The translations under genes were made by a program, and so were the position numbers. Shown here one piece after another: positions 44,855 through 54,230 of a stretch of DNA of 64,000 nucleotides. The notes beneath the pieces are model-generated. The model saw nothing but the letters and a program-made list of their open reading frames with translations, ran no database searches and was not told the DNA's origin. Positions within the stretch are counted from its first letter, which is position 1, and each line of letters opens with the position of its first letter. Origin of the DNA: Burkholderia multivorans ATCC BAA-247 (GTDB lineage: Bacteria > Pseudomonadota > Gammaproteobacteria > Burkholderiales > Burkholderiaceae); contig NZ_CP009831.1 of NCBI RefSeq assembly GCF_000959525.1, positions 2,108,001-2,172,000 of the forward strand, in the 5' to 3' direction.

Positions 44855-46016
44855 GGGAGCCTCGCGAACGCGTGATGGCCTTCAGGATGAGCGCGCGGTC
44901 GACCGAACCGCAGTAGCAGCCGTCGTCGTCGACGACGGGCAACGCGTTCGGGCTCGCGACCACGCGCGCGACGACGTGCTCGAGCGACGCGTCGCGGCGG
45001 ATGCTTTCGATCGGACGCAGCGCCGGCGTCGTGCTGCCGATCGCGTCGCGCGTGACGAAGCCGCGGATCTTGCGTTCGGCGTCGAGCACGAATGCGTATT
45101 CGGCGCTGCCGTTCAGCGATGCGGCGACGTTGGCCGCGTCGAACTTCGACACGAGCGGCACCGCGCCCGTCTGCATCAAGTCGCCGGCCGTCAGGTAGCG
45201 GCTGGTGTCGATGCCGTCGAAGAACGCGCGTACGTAGTCGTCGGCCGGGTTCGCGATGATGTCCTGCGGCGTGCCGACCTGCACGAGCCGGCCGCCTTCC
45301 ATGATCGCGATGCGGTTGCCGATGCGCAGCGCTTCCTCGAGATCGTGCGACACGAACATGATCGTGCGGCGCTGTTCCTTCTGCAGCTGAAGCAGCACGT
45401 CCTGCATTTCGCGGCGCTTGAGCGGATCGAGCGCGGAGAACGCCTCGTCCATGATCATCAGCGACGGGTTCACGGCCAGTGCGCGGGCGAGGCCCACGCG
45501 CTGCTGCATCCCGCCCGACAGCTCGGACGGCAGCTTGTGCGAGAACGGTGCGAGGCCGACCTGCTCGAGCACCTCCATCGCGCGCCGTTCGCGCTCCTTC
45601 TTCGCCATGCCGGCGACCTCGAGGCCGAACGCGGCGTTCGACAGCACGGTGCGGTGCGGCATCAGCGCGAACGACTGGAACACCATGCTCATGTCCTTGC
45701 GGCGCAGCGCGGTGAGCGCCGAGCGGCGCGCCGACGCGACGTCGAGCCCGTCGACGAGCACCTTGCCGGCGCTCGGATCGACCAGCCGGTTCACGAGGCG
45801 GATCAGCGTGGATTTGCCGGAGCCGGACAGGCCCATCAGCACGAAAATTTCGCCTTCCTGCACGTCGAACGATACGTTATGCACGCCGACAACCTGGCCC
45901 GTGCGCTTCAATACCTCGTCCTTCGTCGCACCGGCAGCGAGCATGTCGAGCGCCTGCTGCGGGTTGCTTCCAAACACCTTGCACAGACCTTCGACTACGA
46001 CCTTGGGGGCATCCAT
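44847..46016 (-). CDS. choV: Choline ABC transporter, ATPase with CBS domains
   Basis: This 389-residue ATPase of the ProV/ChoV type has Walker A GLSGSGKST, signature LSGGMQQR, Walker B LMIMDEAFSALDP, and the family segment SNPQQALDMLAAGATKDEVLKRTG in the N-terminus. The C-terminal 120 residues carry a CBS-domain pair, which in relatives links transport to ionic strength. It is the first gene of the choVW-regulator-choX set; its promoter must lie in 46017-46579. Confidence 0.93.
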   Translation of the reverse strand: MDAPKVVVEGLCKVFGSNPQQALDMLAAGATKDEVLKRTGQVVGVHNVSFDVQEGEIFVLMGLSGSGKSTLIRLVNRLVDPSAGKVLVDGLDVASARRSALTALRRKDMSMVFQSFALMPHRTVLSNAAFGLEVAGMAKKERERRAMEVLEQVGLAPFSHKLPSELSGGMQQRVGLARALAVNPSLMIMDEAFSALDPLKRREMQDVLLQLQKEQRRTIMFVSHDLEEALRIGNRIAIMEGGRLVQVGTPQDIIANPADDYVRAFFDGIDTSRYLTAGDLMQTGAVPLVSKFDAANVAASLNGSAEYAFVLDAERKIRGFVTRDAIGSTTPALRPIESIRRDASLEHVVARVVASPNALPVVDDDGCYCGSVDRALILKAITRSRGSHV

Positions 46017-46579
46017 CGAAACCTTCTCCTCGTGTAGCGGGGACTCACGCGTGTCACAGCGTGCCTACATAGTTGCCAGAAAAAACCCGGGCCTGCCGAC
46101 GAATTACGACAAACGCTTGCGCAAATACGACACGGCCCGCGGCCGCGCCGCGCCTCGCGCCACACGGCGCGGCATCCGATTGCGGCGATGCAAAACGCGC
46201 TGCGCCAGCAGCGACGGGCGATCGCGTACGCGCTTGTGCGCAGCAACGCACGATTCGTCTGACGACGTTTTGCGACAAGCGCGTTCGCCTGCGCGTCGCT
46301 TTACGACAATTTCACGTCCGATCGGCCGCATCCGCGGATAAAAGCATGACCGTGCAAAAAGGCCGCGCGCGCGTCGCGGCCAACGCGGCAATTGCGGGCG
46401 GCCGCTGTGATACATTCCGGGCAAACCCGCAGCCCGCCATGACGGCGCGATCGCCGCGACACAACGATCGCGCACACACGACACCGCATGCCGGTTCGCC
46501 TGCCGGCTGCAGCATACCGCCTCGATCCGCACGCGTAGCGATCGAAGGACGATAACGATATGAGAGAGGGAACTAGGCG
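46017..46579. other. Divergent gap upstream of choV with three TTRCGACAA repeats
   Basis: This 563-bp stretch lies between choV (minus) and the DUF2339 gene (plus), and no frame in it looks coding. It holds three copies of TTRCGACAA in the same orientation, at 46104-46112 (TTACGACAA), 46270-46278 (TTGCGACAA) and 46301-46309 (TTACGACAA). These are candidate regulator sites for choline uptake genes or for the DUF2339 operon. Confidence 0.5.
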
Positions 46580-49530
46580 ATGAACTGGGCCTTTGCCGCA
46601 ATCGGCTTCATCGTGGGCGGCATCGCCGCCCTGATCGAGAACGTGTCGCTCGAAACGGGCGCGCTGCTCGGCGCGGCCGCCGGCTTCTATCTGGGTCACC
46701 TGCTGAAACGACGCGGTCGCGACGATCGCGCCGCCGCTGCGCCGGAGCACTCCGGCGCGCACGACGCGCAACCGGCTGCCGCGACGCTCGCCGAGCGCGT
46801 CGCGCGCCTCGAAGCGACCGTCGATACGCTCACGCGGGAGCTCACGTCGTTGCGCGCGCAACTTGCCGGTGCGAAGACGGGCGCGCCATTGGAGAGCTAC
46901 GAAGATGCGGCGCCGGCCGGGTCGTCCGCTGCATCGCCTTCCGAAGCGGACGACGTCGCACCGGTCTCGCCGTCGCCGGCCATCGCCGCGACGCCGGTCA
47001 CCGCCGCCGTGCAAAGCACCCGCGCGCAAACCGTTGCGCACGCACCCGCTCCTGCCTCTGCCCCAGCTACCGGGAGTGCCGCAACGCCGCCCGATCGCAC
47101 CGGCGCCACGCCGACGCCTCGCGAACCGGGCCTCGCCGCCCGCGCGCTCCGGGCCGCGCGCGAGTGGCTGTTCGGCGGCAATACGGTCGTGCGCGTCGGG
47201 ATCGTCGTGCTGTTCTTCGGCGTCGCGTTCCTGCTGAAGTACGCGGCCGACAACGATCTGCTGCCGATCGAATTCCGCCTCGCCGGCACCGCGCTCGCCG
47301 CGACCGTGCTGCTCGCGCTCGGCTGGCGGCTGCGCGCACGTCGCGCCGCTTACGGGCTCGTGCTGCAGGGCGGCGGCGTCGGCCTGCTGTATCTCACCGT
47401 GTTCGCCGCGACGAAGCGCTACGAGCTGCTGCCCGTCGGCGCCGCCTTTGCGGTGATGGTCGCGATCTGCGCGCTGAGCGCGTTCCTCGCGATCCGGCAG
47501 AACGCCATGTCGCTCGCGACGATGGGCAGCGCGGGCGGCTTTCTCGCGCCCGTGCTGCTGTCGACCGGGCACGGCAGCCATGTCGCGCTGTTCGGCTACT
47601 ACGCGCTGCTGAACGCCGGCATCTTCGCGATCGCATGGTTCAAGGCGTGGCGTCCGCTGAACCTGCTCGGCTTCGTGTTCACGTTCACGATCGGCTCCCT
47701 ATGGGGCGCGATGTCGTACCGCCCCGCGCTCTTCGCCAGCACCGAGCCGTTTCTCGTGCTGTTCTTCCTCATGTATGTCGGCATCGCGTTGCTGTATGCG
47801 GTGCGGCGCGAACTTGCGCTGCGGCACTACGTGGACGGCACGCTCGTGTTCGGCACGCCGCTCGTCACGACCGCGCTGCAGGCGGCGCTCGTCGCGGACG
47901 TTCCGTTCGCGCTCGCGTGGAGCGCCGTCGCGTTGTCGGCGTTCTACATCGCGGTTGCCGCATGGCTCGCGCCGCGGCGCGCACGGCTCGGGCTGCTGTT
48001 CGAATCGATGCTCGCGCTCGCCGTGATCTTCGCGACGCTCGCGGTGCCGCTCGCGTTCTCCGGCCCGACGACGAGTTCCGCCTGGGCGCTCGAAGGTGCG
48101 GCGCTCGTCTGGCTCGCGGTACGCGAGAAGCGCATCGTGCGGTTCGGCTTCGGCCTGCTGATGCAGCTCGCGGCAGCCGGCGCGCTGTGCGTGGGCCTGC
48201 TCGTCCGCGACGATGGCGCCGCGCTGCCCGTGCTGAACAGCGTGTATGTCGCCATGCTGCTGATCGCGCTCGCCGGCGTGTTCACCGGCTGGTGGCTGCA
48301 CGGTCGCGACGATGCGCGTGCGTGGCACGCGTGGATGCCGGCGATCGGCATCGCGGCGGCCGCATGGGGACTGCTGTGGTGGATCGGCGGCGGCGTGCAT
48401 GAGATCCTCGCGTACGCCGCGCGCCGCATCGCGATCGCTTCGTCGTCGACGCGATCGTGCTGTTCGCGGCCGGCACGGCATCGCTCGCGCATATTCTCCG
48501 CCGCCGGCTCGCATGGCCGATCGCCGAATGGCCCGCACTCGCGCTCGCGCCGGCCCTCGCGTTGCTGGCGGTGTACGCGTACGCGCTGTACGAAGCGCCG
48601 CTGTCCGGGATCGGCGCACTCGCGTGGCCGATCGCCGCGATCGCATGCTACGTGCTGCTGTGGCGCCAGTCGCGCAGCACGGTGAACGGCGATCCGGCCA
48701 CCGCCTCGGCGCCCGATCGCATCGTGCGCGCGCAGACGTTTGCGATCGCGCCGCTGCATACGCTGATGTTCTGGACGCTGTGCGGACTATGCGCGCTGGA
48801 AGGGTTCTGGCGCCTGCGCGCGTTCGTGCCCGAAGGCGCATGGAGCTGGAGCGCGTGGGCATACGGCTTCGGTGCGCTGCTGCTGCTCGTCGCCGGGCCC
48901 GGCGCGCGGCTGCGCTGGCCGGTTGCCGCTTTTGCGCACGCCTATCAGATCGGCGGCGCCGCGCCGCTCGCCGCGCTGCTGTGGCTCTGGAGCATCGCGA
49001 GCGTGACGAGCGACGGCGACGCCGCGCCGCTGTTCTGGCTGCCGCTGCTCAATCCGCTCGACGTCGCGCAAGGCGTCGCGTTTGCGGCGGTCGCCGTATG
49101 GCTGCACCGGCTGACGGCGCTCGGCATCGCGTGGCGCTCACGCGCAGTCGACTATGCGATCGGGGCGACCGTATTCCTGTGGTTCAACGCGCTGCTGCTG
49201 CGCACGCTGCATCACTGGACCGGCGTGCGCTACGCGCCCGGCCCGATGGTCGAGTCGATGCGCGTGCAGGCCTCGGTCTCCGTGTACTGGACGCTCTGCG
49301 CGCTCGCGACGATGATCTGGGCGACGCGCCGCGGACGGCGCGCGCTCTGGTTCGTCGGCGCGGCGCTGCTCGCGCTGACGGTCGTCAAACTGTTCGTGTT
49401 CGATCTGTCGCACGTGACCGGCATCGAACGCATCGTGTCGTTCATCGGCATCGGCGTGCTGCTGCTGTTGATCGGCTATTTCTCGCCGCTGCCGCCGAAG
49501 GCCGCGGCCCATCGGGAAGACACGCGATGA
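46580..49530 (+). pseudogene. DUF2339 polytopic membrane protein, split by a frameshift near 48415
   Basis: The first frame (46580 to about 48410, 610 residues) begins with an N-terminal membrane anchor and a coiled-coil segment. A Pro/Ala linker follows, then many hydrophobic helices. After the residues GGGVHEILAYAA it turns into Arg/Ser-rich nonsense and stops at 48685. The membrane sequence continues in the -1 frame from about 48421 (PHRDRFVVDAIVLFAAG) to 49530. Joined, the two parts give about 980 residues, the usual DUF2339 length. The break falls in a CG-rich run (CCGCGCGCC), so loss of one base or gain of two is likely. It may be a sequencing error, a real mutation or, less likely, a phase switch. 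The function of the family is unknown. The end overlaps the DUF3999 gene by ATGA. Confidence 0.85.
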
Positions 49531-50927
49531 AACCGTTCGCCGCCCTGCTTGCGCTGAGTCTGTCGACGTCGTTCGCGACGGCCGACGCCGCGACGCCCGC
49601 CGAACGCGTCGCACAACGGTTTGCGCTCGACCTCGACGGCAGCGCCGCGTACTACCAGCTCACCGTGCCGCAAGCCGTCTATGCGGCGAGCCGGCGTGAC
49701 GATCTCGGTGACGTGCGCGTGTTCAACGGCGCGGACGAGCCCGTCCCGTACGCGCTCGACGCACGCGCGGCCGCGGCGCCGGCCGCGCCGCCGTCGCGGG
49801 CGCCGGTGCACTGGTTCGCGCTGCCGCCCTCGCGCACGGCGCGCGACAACGCGCCGCTCGGCGTGTCGGTCGGCCCCGACGGCGCGCTGCGCGCGGCCCT
49901 CGCGGCGCCGGCGCCCGCGAAGCGCGGGGGCGATCTGGTCGATCTGTCGCATGCGGACGGCGAGCCCGATGCGTTGCTCGTGCATCTGCGCGACGACAGC
50001 TATCAGGGGCGCGTCGCCGTCGATGCGAGCGACGATCTGCGCACATGGCGTCCGCTCGGCGAGACGCAACTGCTGAAGGTCGGCACTGGCGCGGATCTCC
50101 TCGTGCAGGAGCGCATCGCGCTCGACGGCGCGCGGCCGCGCTATCTGCGGCTCAACTGGCTCGACGGCGCGCCGGAGATCGCGTCGATCGACGTCGAAAC
50201 GCGCCCGTCCGATCCGTCCGCGACGGATGCCGCGGCGGTGCCGCGCCAATGGCGCAACGCGGTGCGCGTGCAGGCCGACGACGTGCGCGGCGCGTACCGC
50301 TTCGATACCGACGGCGCGTATCCGATCGACCGCGTGCGCATCGATCTGCCGCAGCCGAACACCGTCGCGCGCGCCACGCTGCAAAGCCGCGCGACGCCGC
50401 AGGCACCCTGGCGCGACGTCGCGACTGCCGTGCTGTTCCGGCTGCAGCGCAACGGCGGCGAGCAGCGCAATCCGCCGCTGACGTTCGCCGCGAACACCGA
50501 TCGCGCATGGCGGCTCGTCGTCGACATGCGCAACGGCGGGCTCGGCGGCGGGCAACCGACGATTGCGGTCGGCTGGCATCCTGCGGTACTGACGTTCGTC
50601 GCGCGCGGCGCGCCGCCGTTTACGCTCGGCGTCGGCAATGCGTCGCTCGCGTCGACCGCCGCGACGCGCGACGCGCTGCTGGTCGGGCTCGCACCGGAAG
50701 TCCGGCCCGCGCGCGTCGGCGCGGCGCTGCCGGTGGCCGAACCGCCGCCGGCACCGGTCGATATCGATACCGACGCGACACGCCGCTACGTGCTATGGGG
50801 TGCGCTGGCGGTCGCGGTTGCGATGCTCGGCGCGATCGCATGGCGTCTCGCACGCGGCACCGGCACCGGCACCGGCACCGGCGACGACAGCCGCGACAGC
50901 AGCGATATTCGCGACGGCGGCAACTAG
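49527..50927 (+). CDS. DUF3999 exported membrane protein
   Basis: This 466-residue protein has a signal peptide (ending near TADA, residue 22) and a long beta-rich periplasmic region. One C-terminal membrane helix follows (YVLWGALAVAVAMLGAIAW), then a Gly/Thr hexanucleotide-repeat tail. DUF3999 genes commonly sit behind DUF2339 genes, so the two are thought to work together at the envelope; the task is unknown. The frameshift in the upstream partner could uncouple its translation. Confidence 0.85.
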   Translation: MKPFAALLALSLSTSFATADAATPAERVAQRFALDLDGSAAYYQLTVPQAVYAASRRDDLGDVRVFNGADEPVPYALDARAAAAPAAPPSRAPVHWFALPPSRTARDNAPLGVSVGPDGALRAALAAPAPAKRGGDLVDLSHADGEPDALLVHLRDDSYQGRVAVDASDDLRTWRPLGETQLLKVGTGADLLVQERIALDGARPRYLRLNWLDGAPEIASIDVETRPSDPSATDAAAVPRQWRNAVRVQADDVRGAYRFDTDGAYPIDRVRIDLPQPNTVARATLQSRATPQAPWRDVATAVLFRLQRNGGEQRNPPLTFAANTDRAWRLVVDMRNGGLGGGQPTIAVGWHPAVLTFVARGAPPFTLGVGNASLASTAATRDALLVGLAPEVRPARVGAALPVAEPPPAPVDIDTDATRRYVLWGALAVAVAMLGAIAWRLARGTGTGTGTGDDSRDSSDIRDGGN

Positions 50928-50945
50928 CGCGACGGACGAAAAAAA

Positions 50946-50972
50946 GCCCCGCCTGCATCCGCGCGGCGGGGC
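50946..50972. terminator. Hairpin behind the DUF3999 gene
   Basis: Arms GCCCCGCC (50946-50953) and GGCGGGGC (50965-50972) form an 8-bp stem with an 11-nt loop. An A-run precedes it, but no T-run follows on the plus strand, so termination of the plus-strand transcript would be imperfect. Confidence 0.6.
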
Positions 50973-51196
50973 CAACCCATGTCAGTCGAGACATCATGGA
51001 GGAGACGGTTTCATCATATCGACGGCGCCGCGCCGGCCCAACCAAGCATTTCTGCTATCGTTCTGCGCCGCACTGCACACGCCGCGTCGGCATATCGATA
51101 GAACGAAAAGTCGTTTTCACAGTGGCGACGCGGTCGTTACCATGCAGTTTTAAGCCTGTGCTTAGCCGGGCAAGCCATTCCCGAGAGGAGCGCCCC

Positions 51197-51847
51197 TTGA
51201 CTGCATTCGATCAACATCGCCGGCCGTTCGTCGTCGGCATCGGCGGGACCACCCGCGCCGCGTCGTCGACCGAGCGCGCGCTGTCGTTCGCGCTGCGCGG
51301 CGCGCAGGCGGCCGGCGCGCGTACGCGCCTGTTCGACGGCCCGTTCCTGCATACGCTGCCCCACTACGCGCCCGAACAGAACACGCTGACCGACGCGCAG
51401 CGCGAACTGATCGACGCCGTGCGCGAGGCCGACGCGATCATCATCGCGACGCCCGGCTATCACGGCGGCGTATCCGGTCTCGTGAAAAACGCGCTCGACA
51501 CGCTCGAGGAACTGCGCGGCGACGCGCGGCCCTACCTCGACGGACGCGCGGTCGGCCTGATCGTCACGGCGTACGGCTGGCAGGCGGCCGGCACCGTGCT
51601 CACGTCGCTGCGCTCGATCGTCCATGCGCTGCGCGGCTGGCCGACGCCGTTCGGCGCAACCGTGAACACGCTCGAGACGCGCTTCGACAGCGCGGACAGC
51701 TGCTCGGACCCGAAGGTGGTCGCCCAGCTCGAAACCGTCGGCGCGCAAGCGGCCGAATTCGCGCTCGCGTTCGCTTCGCATCGCGCCGCCACGCATGCGG
51801 CATCGGTCGACGCGCTCGCGCCCGTGCTGAAGATCGCGAACCAGTAA
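51197..51847 (+). CDS. NADPH-dependent FMN reductase-family protein
   Basis: This 216-residue flavodoxin-like protein has the motifs GIGGTTRAASSTERAL near the N-terminus and ATPGYHGGVSGLVKNALDTLEEL in the middle, which bind FMN. Relatives reduce FMN, quinones, chromate or azo dyes. The start is a TTG at 51197 because GAGAGGAG stands 6 nt upstream and no ATG is better placed. It is followed by a strong terminator. Confidence 0.87.
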   Translation: MTAFDQHRRPFVVGIGGTTRAASSTERALSFALRGAQAAGARTRLFDGPFLHTLPHYAPEQNTLTDAQRELIDAVREADAIIIATPGYHGGVSGLVKNALDTLEELRGDARPYLDGRAVGLIVTAYGWQAAGTVLTSLRSIVHALRGWPTPFGATVNTLETRFDSADSCSDPKVVAQLETVGAQAAEFALAFASHRAATHAASVDALAPVLKIANQ

Positions 51848-51860
51848 CCGCCCGTTCTCT

Positions 51861-51909
51861 GCGCCGCCCGCGCCCGGCCGACGTTCGCCGCGCGCGGGCG
51901 GCGCGTTTT
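51861..51909 (+). terminator. Intrinsic terminator after the FMN reductase gene
   Basis: A 13-bp perfect stem, GCGCCGCCCGCGC (51861-51873) with its complement at 51892-51904, is followed by G and TTTT. Confidence 0.85.
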
Positions 51910-52070
51910 CGGACGCGCGCCGCGCGCGTTGCACGCGCGGATGCGGTCGTCCGATGCCGTGCAGCGATAACGATCGCGCGCGGCGCATGATTAGCATTGG
52001 CCGAAAGATTGGTTCACGCCCGCGACCGATTTTCGTACGCTGACAGCCCGAACCTTCTTTGCACAGGCCC

Positions 52071-52289
52071 ATGAACCGCACGATCCGCTACAAGGGCTAC
52101 GAAGTGGCCCCCGCCGCCGCCCGGCTGCCGAACGGGCTGTTCGCCGCCAACCTGACGATCGAGAAGGCAAGCGGCGGCCCGTCATCGCACGCCGTTTCGT
52201 TCGACGCGATCGATTTCTTCTTCGAGGAAGAGCACGCGCTCGCCTATGCGTCCCGCTGGGGACGGCTATGGGTCGACACGCACGCGTGA
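52071..52289 (+). CDS. Small conserved-looking protein
   Basis: This 72-residue protein, MNRTIRYKGYEVAPAAARLP to the end AYASRWGRLWVDTHA, contains a central ASGG loop and the segment DAIDFFFEEEHALAYASRWG. It looks like a small alpha/beta fold seen as a stand-alone protein in beta-proteobacteria, but I cannot name the family with certainty. The ATG at 52071 has only a weak AGG upstream. It is preceded by an AT-richer stretch that could hold its promoter. Confidence 0.7.
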   Translation: MNRTIRYKGYEVAPAAARLPNGLFAANLTIEKASGGPSSHAVSFDAIDFFFEEEHALAYASRWGRLWVDTHA

Positions 52290-52385
52290 CATTCGTCAAG
52301 CGACGCGCGTCATGGCCGTACGAAAAATACGCGAAACCGGAACCTATGTGAGAATCTTTCGTTCCGTAATCGCATAACAACAGCC

Positions 52386-53288
52386 ATGACTGACACGCTG
52401 CAGGAAGAGCACGCAGCAGCAGATCACGCAATGCGCAACTGGACCTTCGAGAGGCAAGGTCCCGTCAAGATCGGTTCCGACGCGCACAAGCAGATGTTCT
52501 GCCGCATGCTGCTCGACACGCACAACCCGTACAAGCCGGCCGTGATCGACTGGCCGCCGCTGAAGCCGGACGAACTCGAACGGCTCACGTCGCTGCCGAT
52601 CTGGGACATCGCGGTCCAGACCGAAGGCCGCGCGTCGATCCGCGTCGCGACGTTCGCGTCGACGGTCGACGATCCGCTGCTGCGCCAGGCGCTCGAGATG
52701 GACGGCGGCGAGGAAGCGCGCCACAAGGTCGTGCTGTCGAAGCTCGTCGAGGCATACGGGATCAAGCTCGCACCCGAGCCGCCGTATCCGGCGCCGAACG
52801 ATCCCGAATGGTCGTGGATGGTCACGGGCTTCAGCGAATGCATCGACAGCTTCTTCGCGTTCGGCCTGTTCCGTTCCGCGCAGCGCTCCGGCTACTTCCC
52901 GCCCGAACTCGTCGAGACCTTCGAGCCGGTGATCCAGGAAGAAGGCCGTCACATCCTGTTCTTCGTGAACTGGTTCGCGTGGTACTGGCGCAACATGCCG
53001 TGGTGGCGCCGCCCATGGTTCTTCGCGCGCGTCGCGGCCGTGTGGGCGTTCCTGATCTGGGAGCGGATCGGCATCGCGCGCGGTATCGACGCGGACGGCG
53101 TCGCGCATGACGCGAACTTCCCGGCGACCGGCACGGCCGCCGTCGGCGATGCGCTGAACCCGCGCGAACTGCTGGAACTCTGCCTGACCGAGAACGACCG
53201 CCGGATGGCGGGCTACGACACGCGCCTGCTGCGACCGATGTTCGTGCCGCGCCTGGCGCGCTTCGCGCTGCGTTTCCTGCGGAAGTAA
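52386..53288 (+). CDS. Ferritin-like diiron-domain protein
   Basis: This 300-residue helical protein has two metal-site motifs of the EExxH kind: GGEEARHKVV near residue 113 and IQEEGRHILFF near residue 190. A Trp-rich segment (WYWRNMPWWRRPWFF) and a hydrophobic stretch follow and could associate with the membrane. It is probably an oxygen-using or metal-storing diiron protein of the ferritin-like superfamily; the substrate is unknown. It stands alone, followed by the short hairpin CCGCCG/CGGCGG at 53305-53320. Confidence 0.8.
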   Translation: MTDTLQEEHAAADHAMRNWTFERQGPVKIGSDAHKQMFCRMLLDTHNPYKPAVIDWPPLKPDELERLTSLPIWDIAVQTEGRASIRVATFASTVDDPLLRQALEMDGGEEARHKVVLSKLVEAYGIKLAPEPPYPAPNDPEWSWMVTGFSECIDSFFAFGLFRSAQRSGYFPPELVETFEPVIQEEGRHILFFVNWFAWYWRNMPWWRRPWFFARVAAVWAFLIWERIGIARGIDADGVAHDANFPATGTAAVGDALNPRELLELCLTENDRRMAGYDTRLLRPMFVPRLARFALRFLRK

Positions 53289-54230
53289 GCCTCTACGCGC
53301 GGCCCCGCCGGAATCGGCGGCGCCCGCTCCATGTGCGCCACGCATCCCGAACCTTTGGGCTCCGCGGCGACCATCCTCCCGTTCGTCATCGCGCCGCTCC
53401 GTGGGCGCGCATTCGTCCGACGATTGCGCTGCAGCCTCGTTGCTGCAGCGCCTCTGCTCGTCGTCCAAGCCCCATTTGCGTCGCTTCTGCGTGCCGGCTG
53501 CGGCGGGCGGGCATCGCGTGTTCAGGCGATTTTCCGGCGCGACCTGCTGAAATCTGCCAATTGGGAGAAATTCGCCAAATTCGACGAGATGTTCGCAGCG
53601 CGGTCAGTTGCATTTTTTTACATCTTTGTGAAGCCGGCACGACGCACGTATCGGCCGCAAGCGCCCGCCGGACGGGCCGCCGACGGTCGCCACATGCGTA
53701 TTTCGGCATAGTCGATCGTTACTTTAATCGGCTTTTGAGATTTAAATTATTATAAAAATGACGTCATCAAAACGATTAAGACAAGCACATCGCAAATCAC
53801 GAAATTCAACATCCGCGATTATCAAAAAGATTTACGCAATAACATTACATACAAGAAAGGTTCGCCCACCCCGCAAACGTTTGCGGTTTCATTTTCCTTT
53901 CATGATGGTAAGAAAGATAACCAATGGCTTGGCTGGACGCATCTCTACCTGATTGATTTTACGCAACTTTCACATCAACCCCAGGTCTCCCGTCAATCTT
54001 TCTCTCCGCCTTTCACGATGTTTCATAGGCATTACGATCAGAAGTGCCTGAACTTCATCCATTGACGATCTTTTAACTTTCGACCGAGCGAATTTTTCAC
54101 TCCTTTGCAATCTCGAAAATGCACCTCCCATAAACTCCGCTCGTCATTTTGAGATTGGCGCGAGCGCACGGCAGATTCGACGACCGAAAAGAGCCAGGTG
54201 TGTTGCGTGCTTATTTGGAGGTAGCAGGAC
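53289..54230. other. Long non-coding stretch upstream of the second adhesin
   Basis: This 940-bp region holds no convincing gene. The left half is GC-rich; the right half (about 53700-54140) is strongly AT-rich compared with the rest of the window, as expected for a regulated adhesin promoter. It carries a perfect LacI/PurR-type palindrome at 53871-53886. A TTGACG at 54062-54067 might be a -35 element, but no matching -10 box is convincing. Confidence 0.6.
53871..53886. promoter_or_regulatory. Perfect palindrome CCGCAAACGTTTGCGG, LacI/PurR-type operator candidate
   Basis: This 16-bp perfect palindrome has the central CG and core GCAAACGTTTGC characteristic of LacI/PurR-family operators. It lies 345 bp upstream of the adhesin start. 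No LacI-family gene lies in the window. Confidence 0.5.

Noticed and set aside
53758-53952. 64-codon frame in the AT-rich region upstream of the second adhesin
   Set aside because: Basic, low-complexity product without a ribosome binding site; base composition alone explains the open frame.
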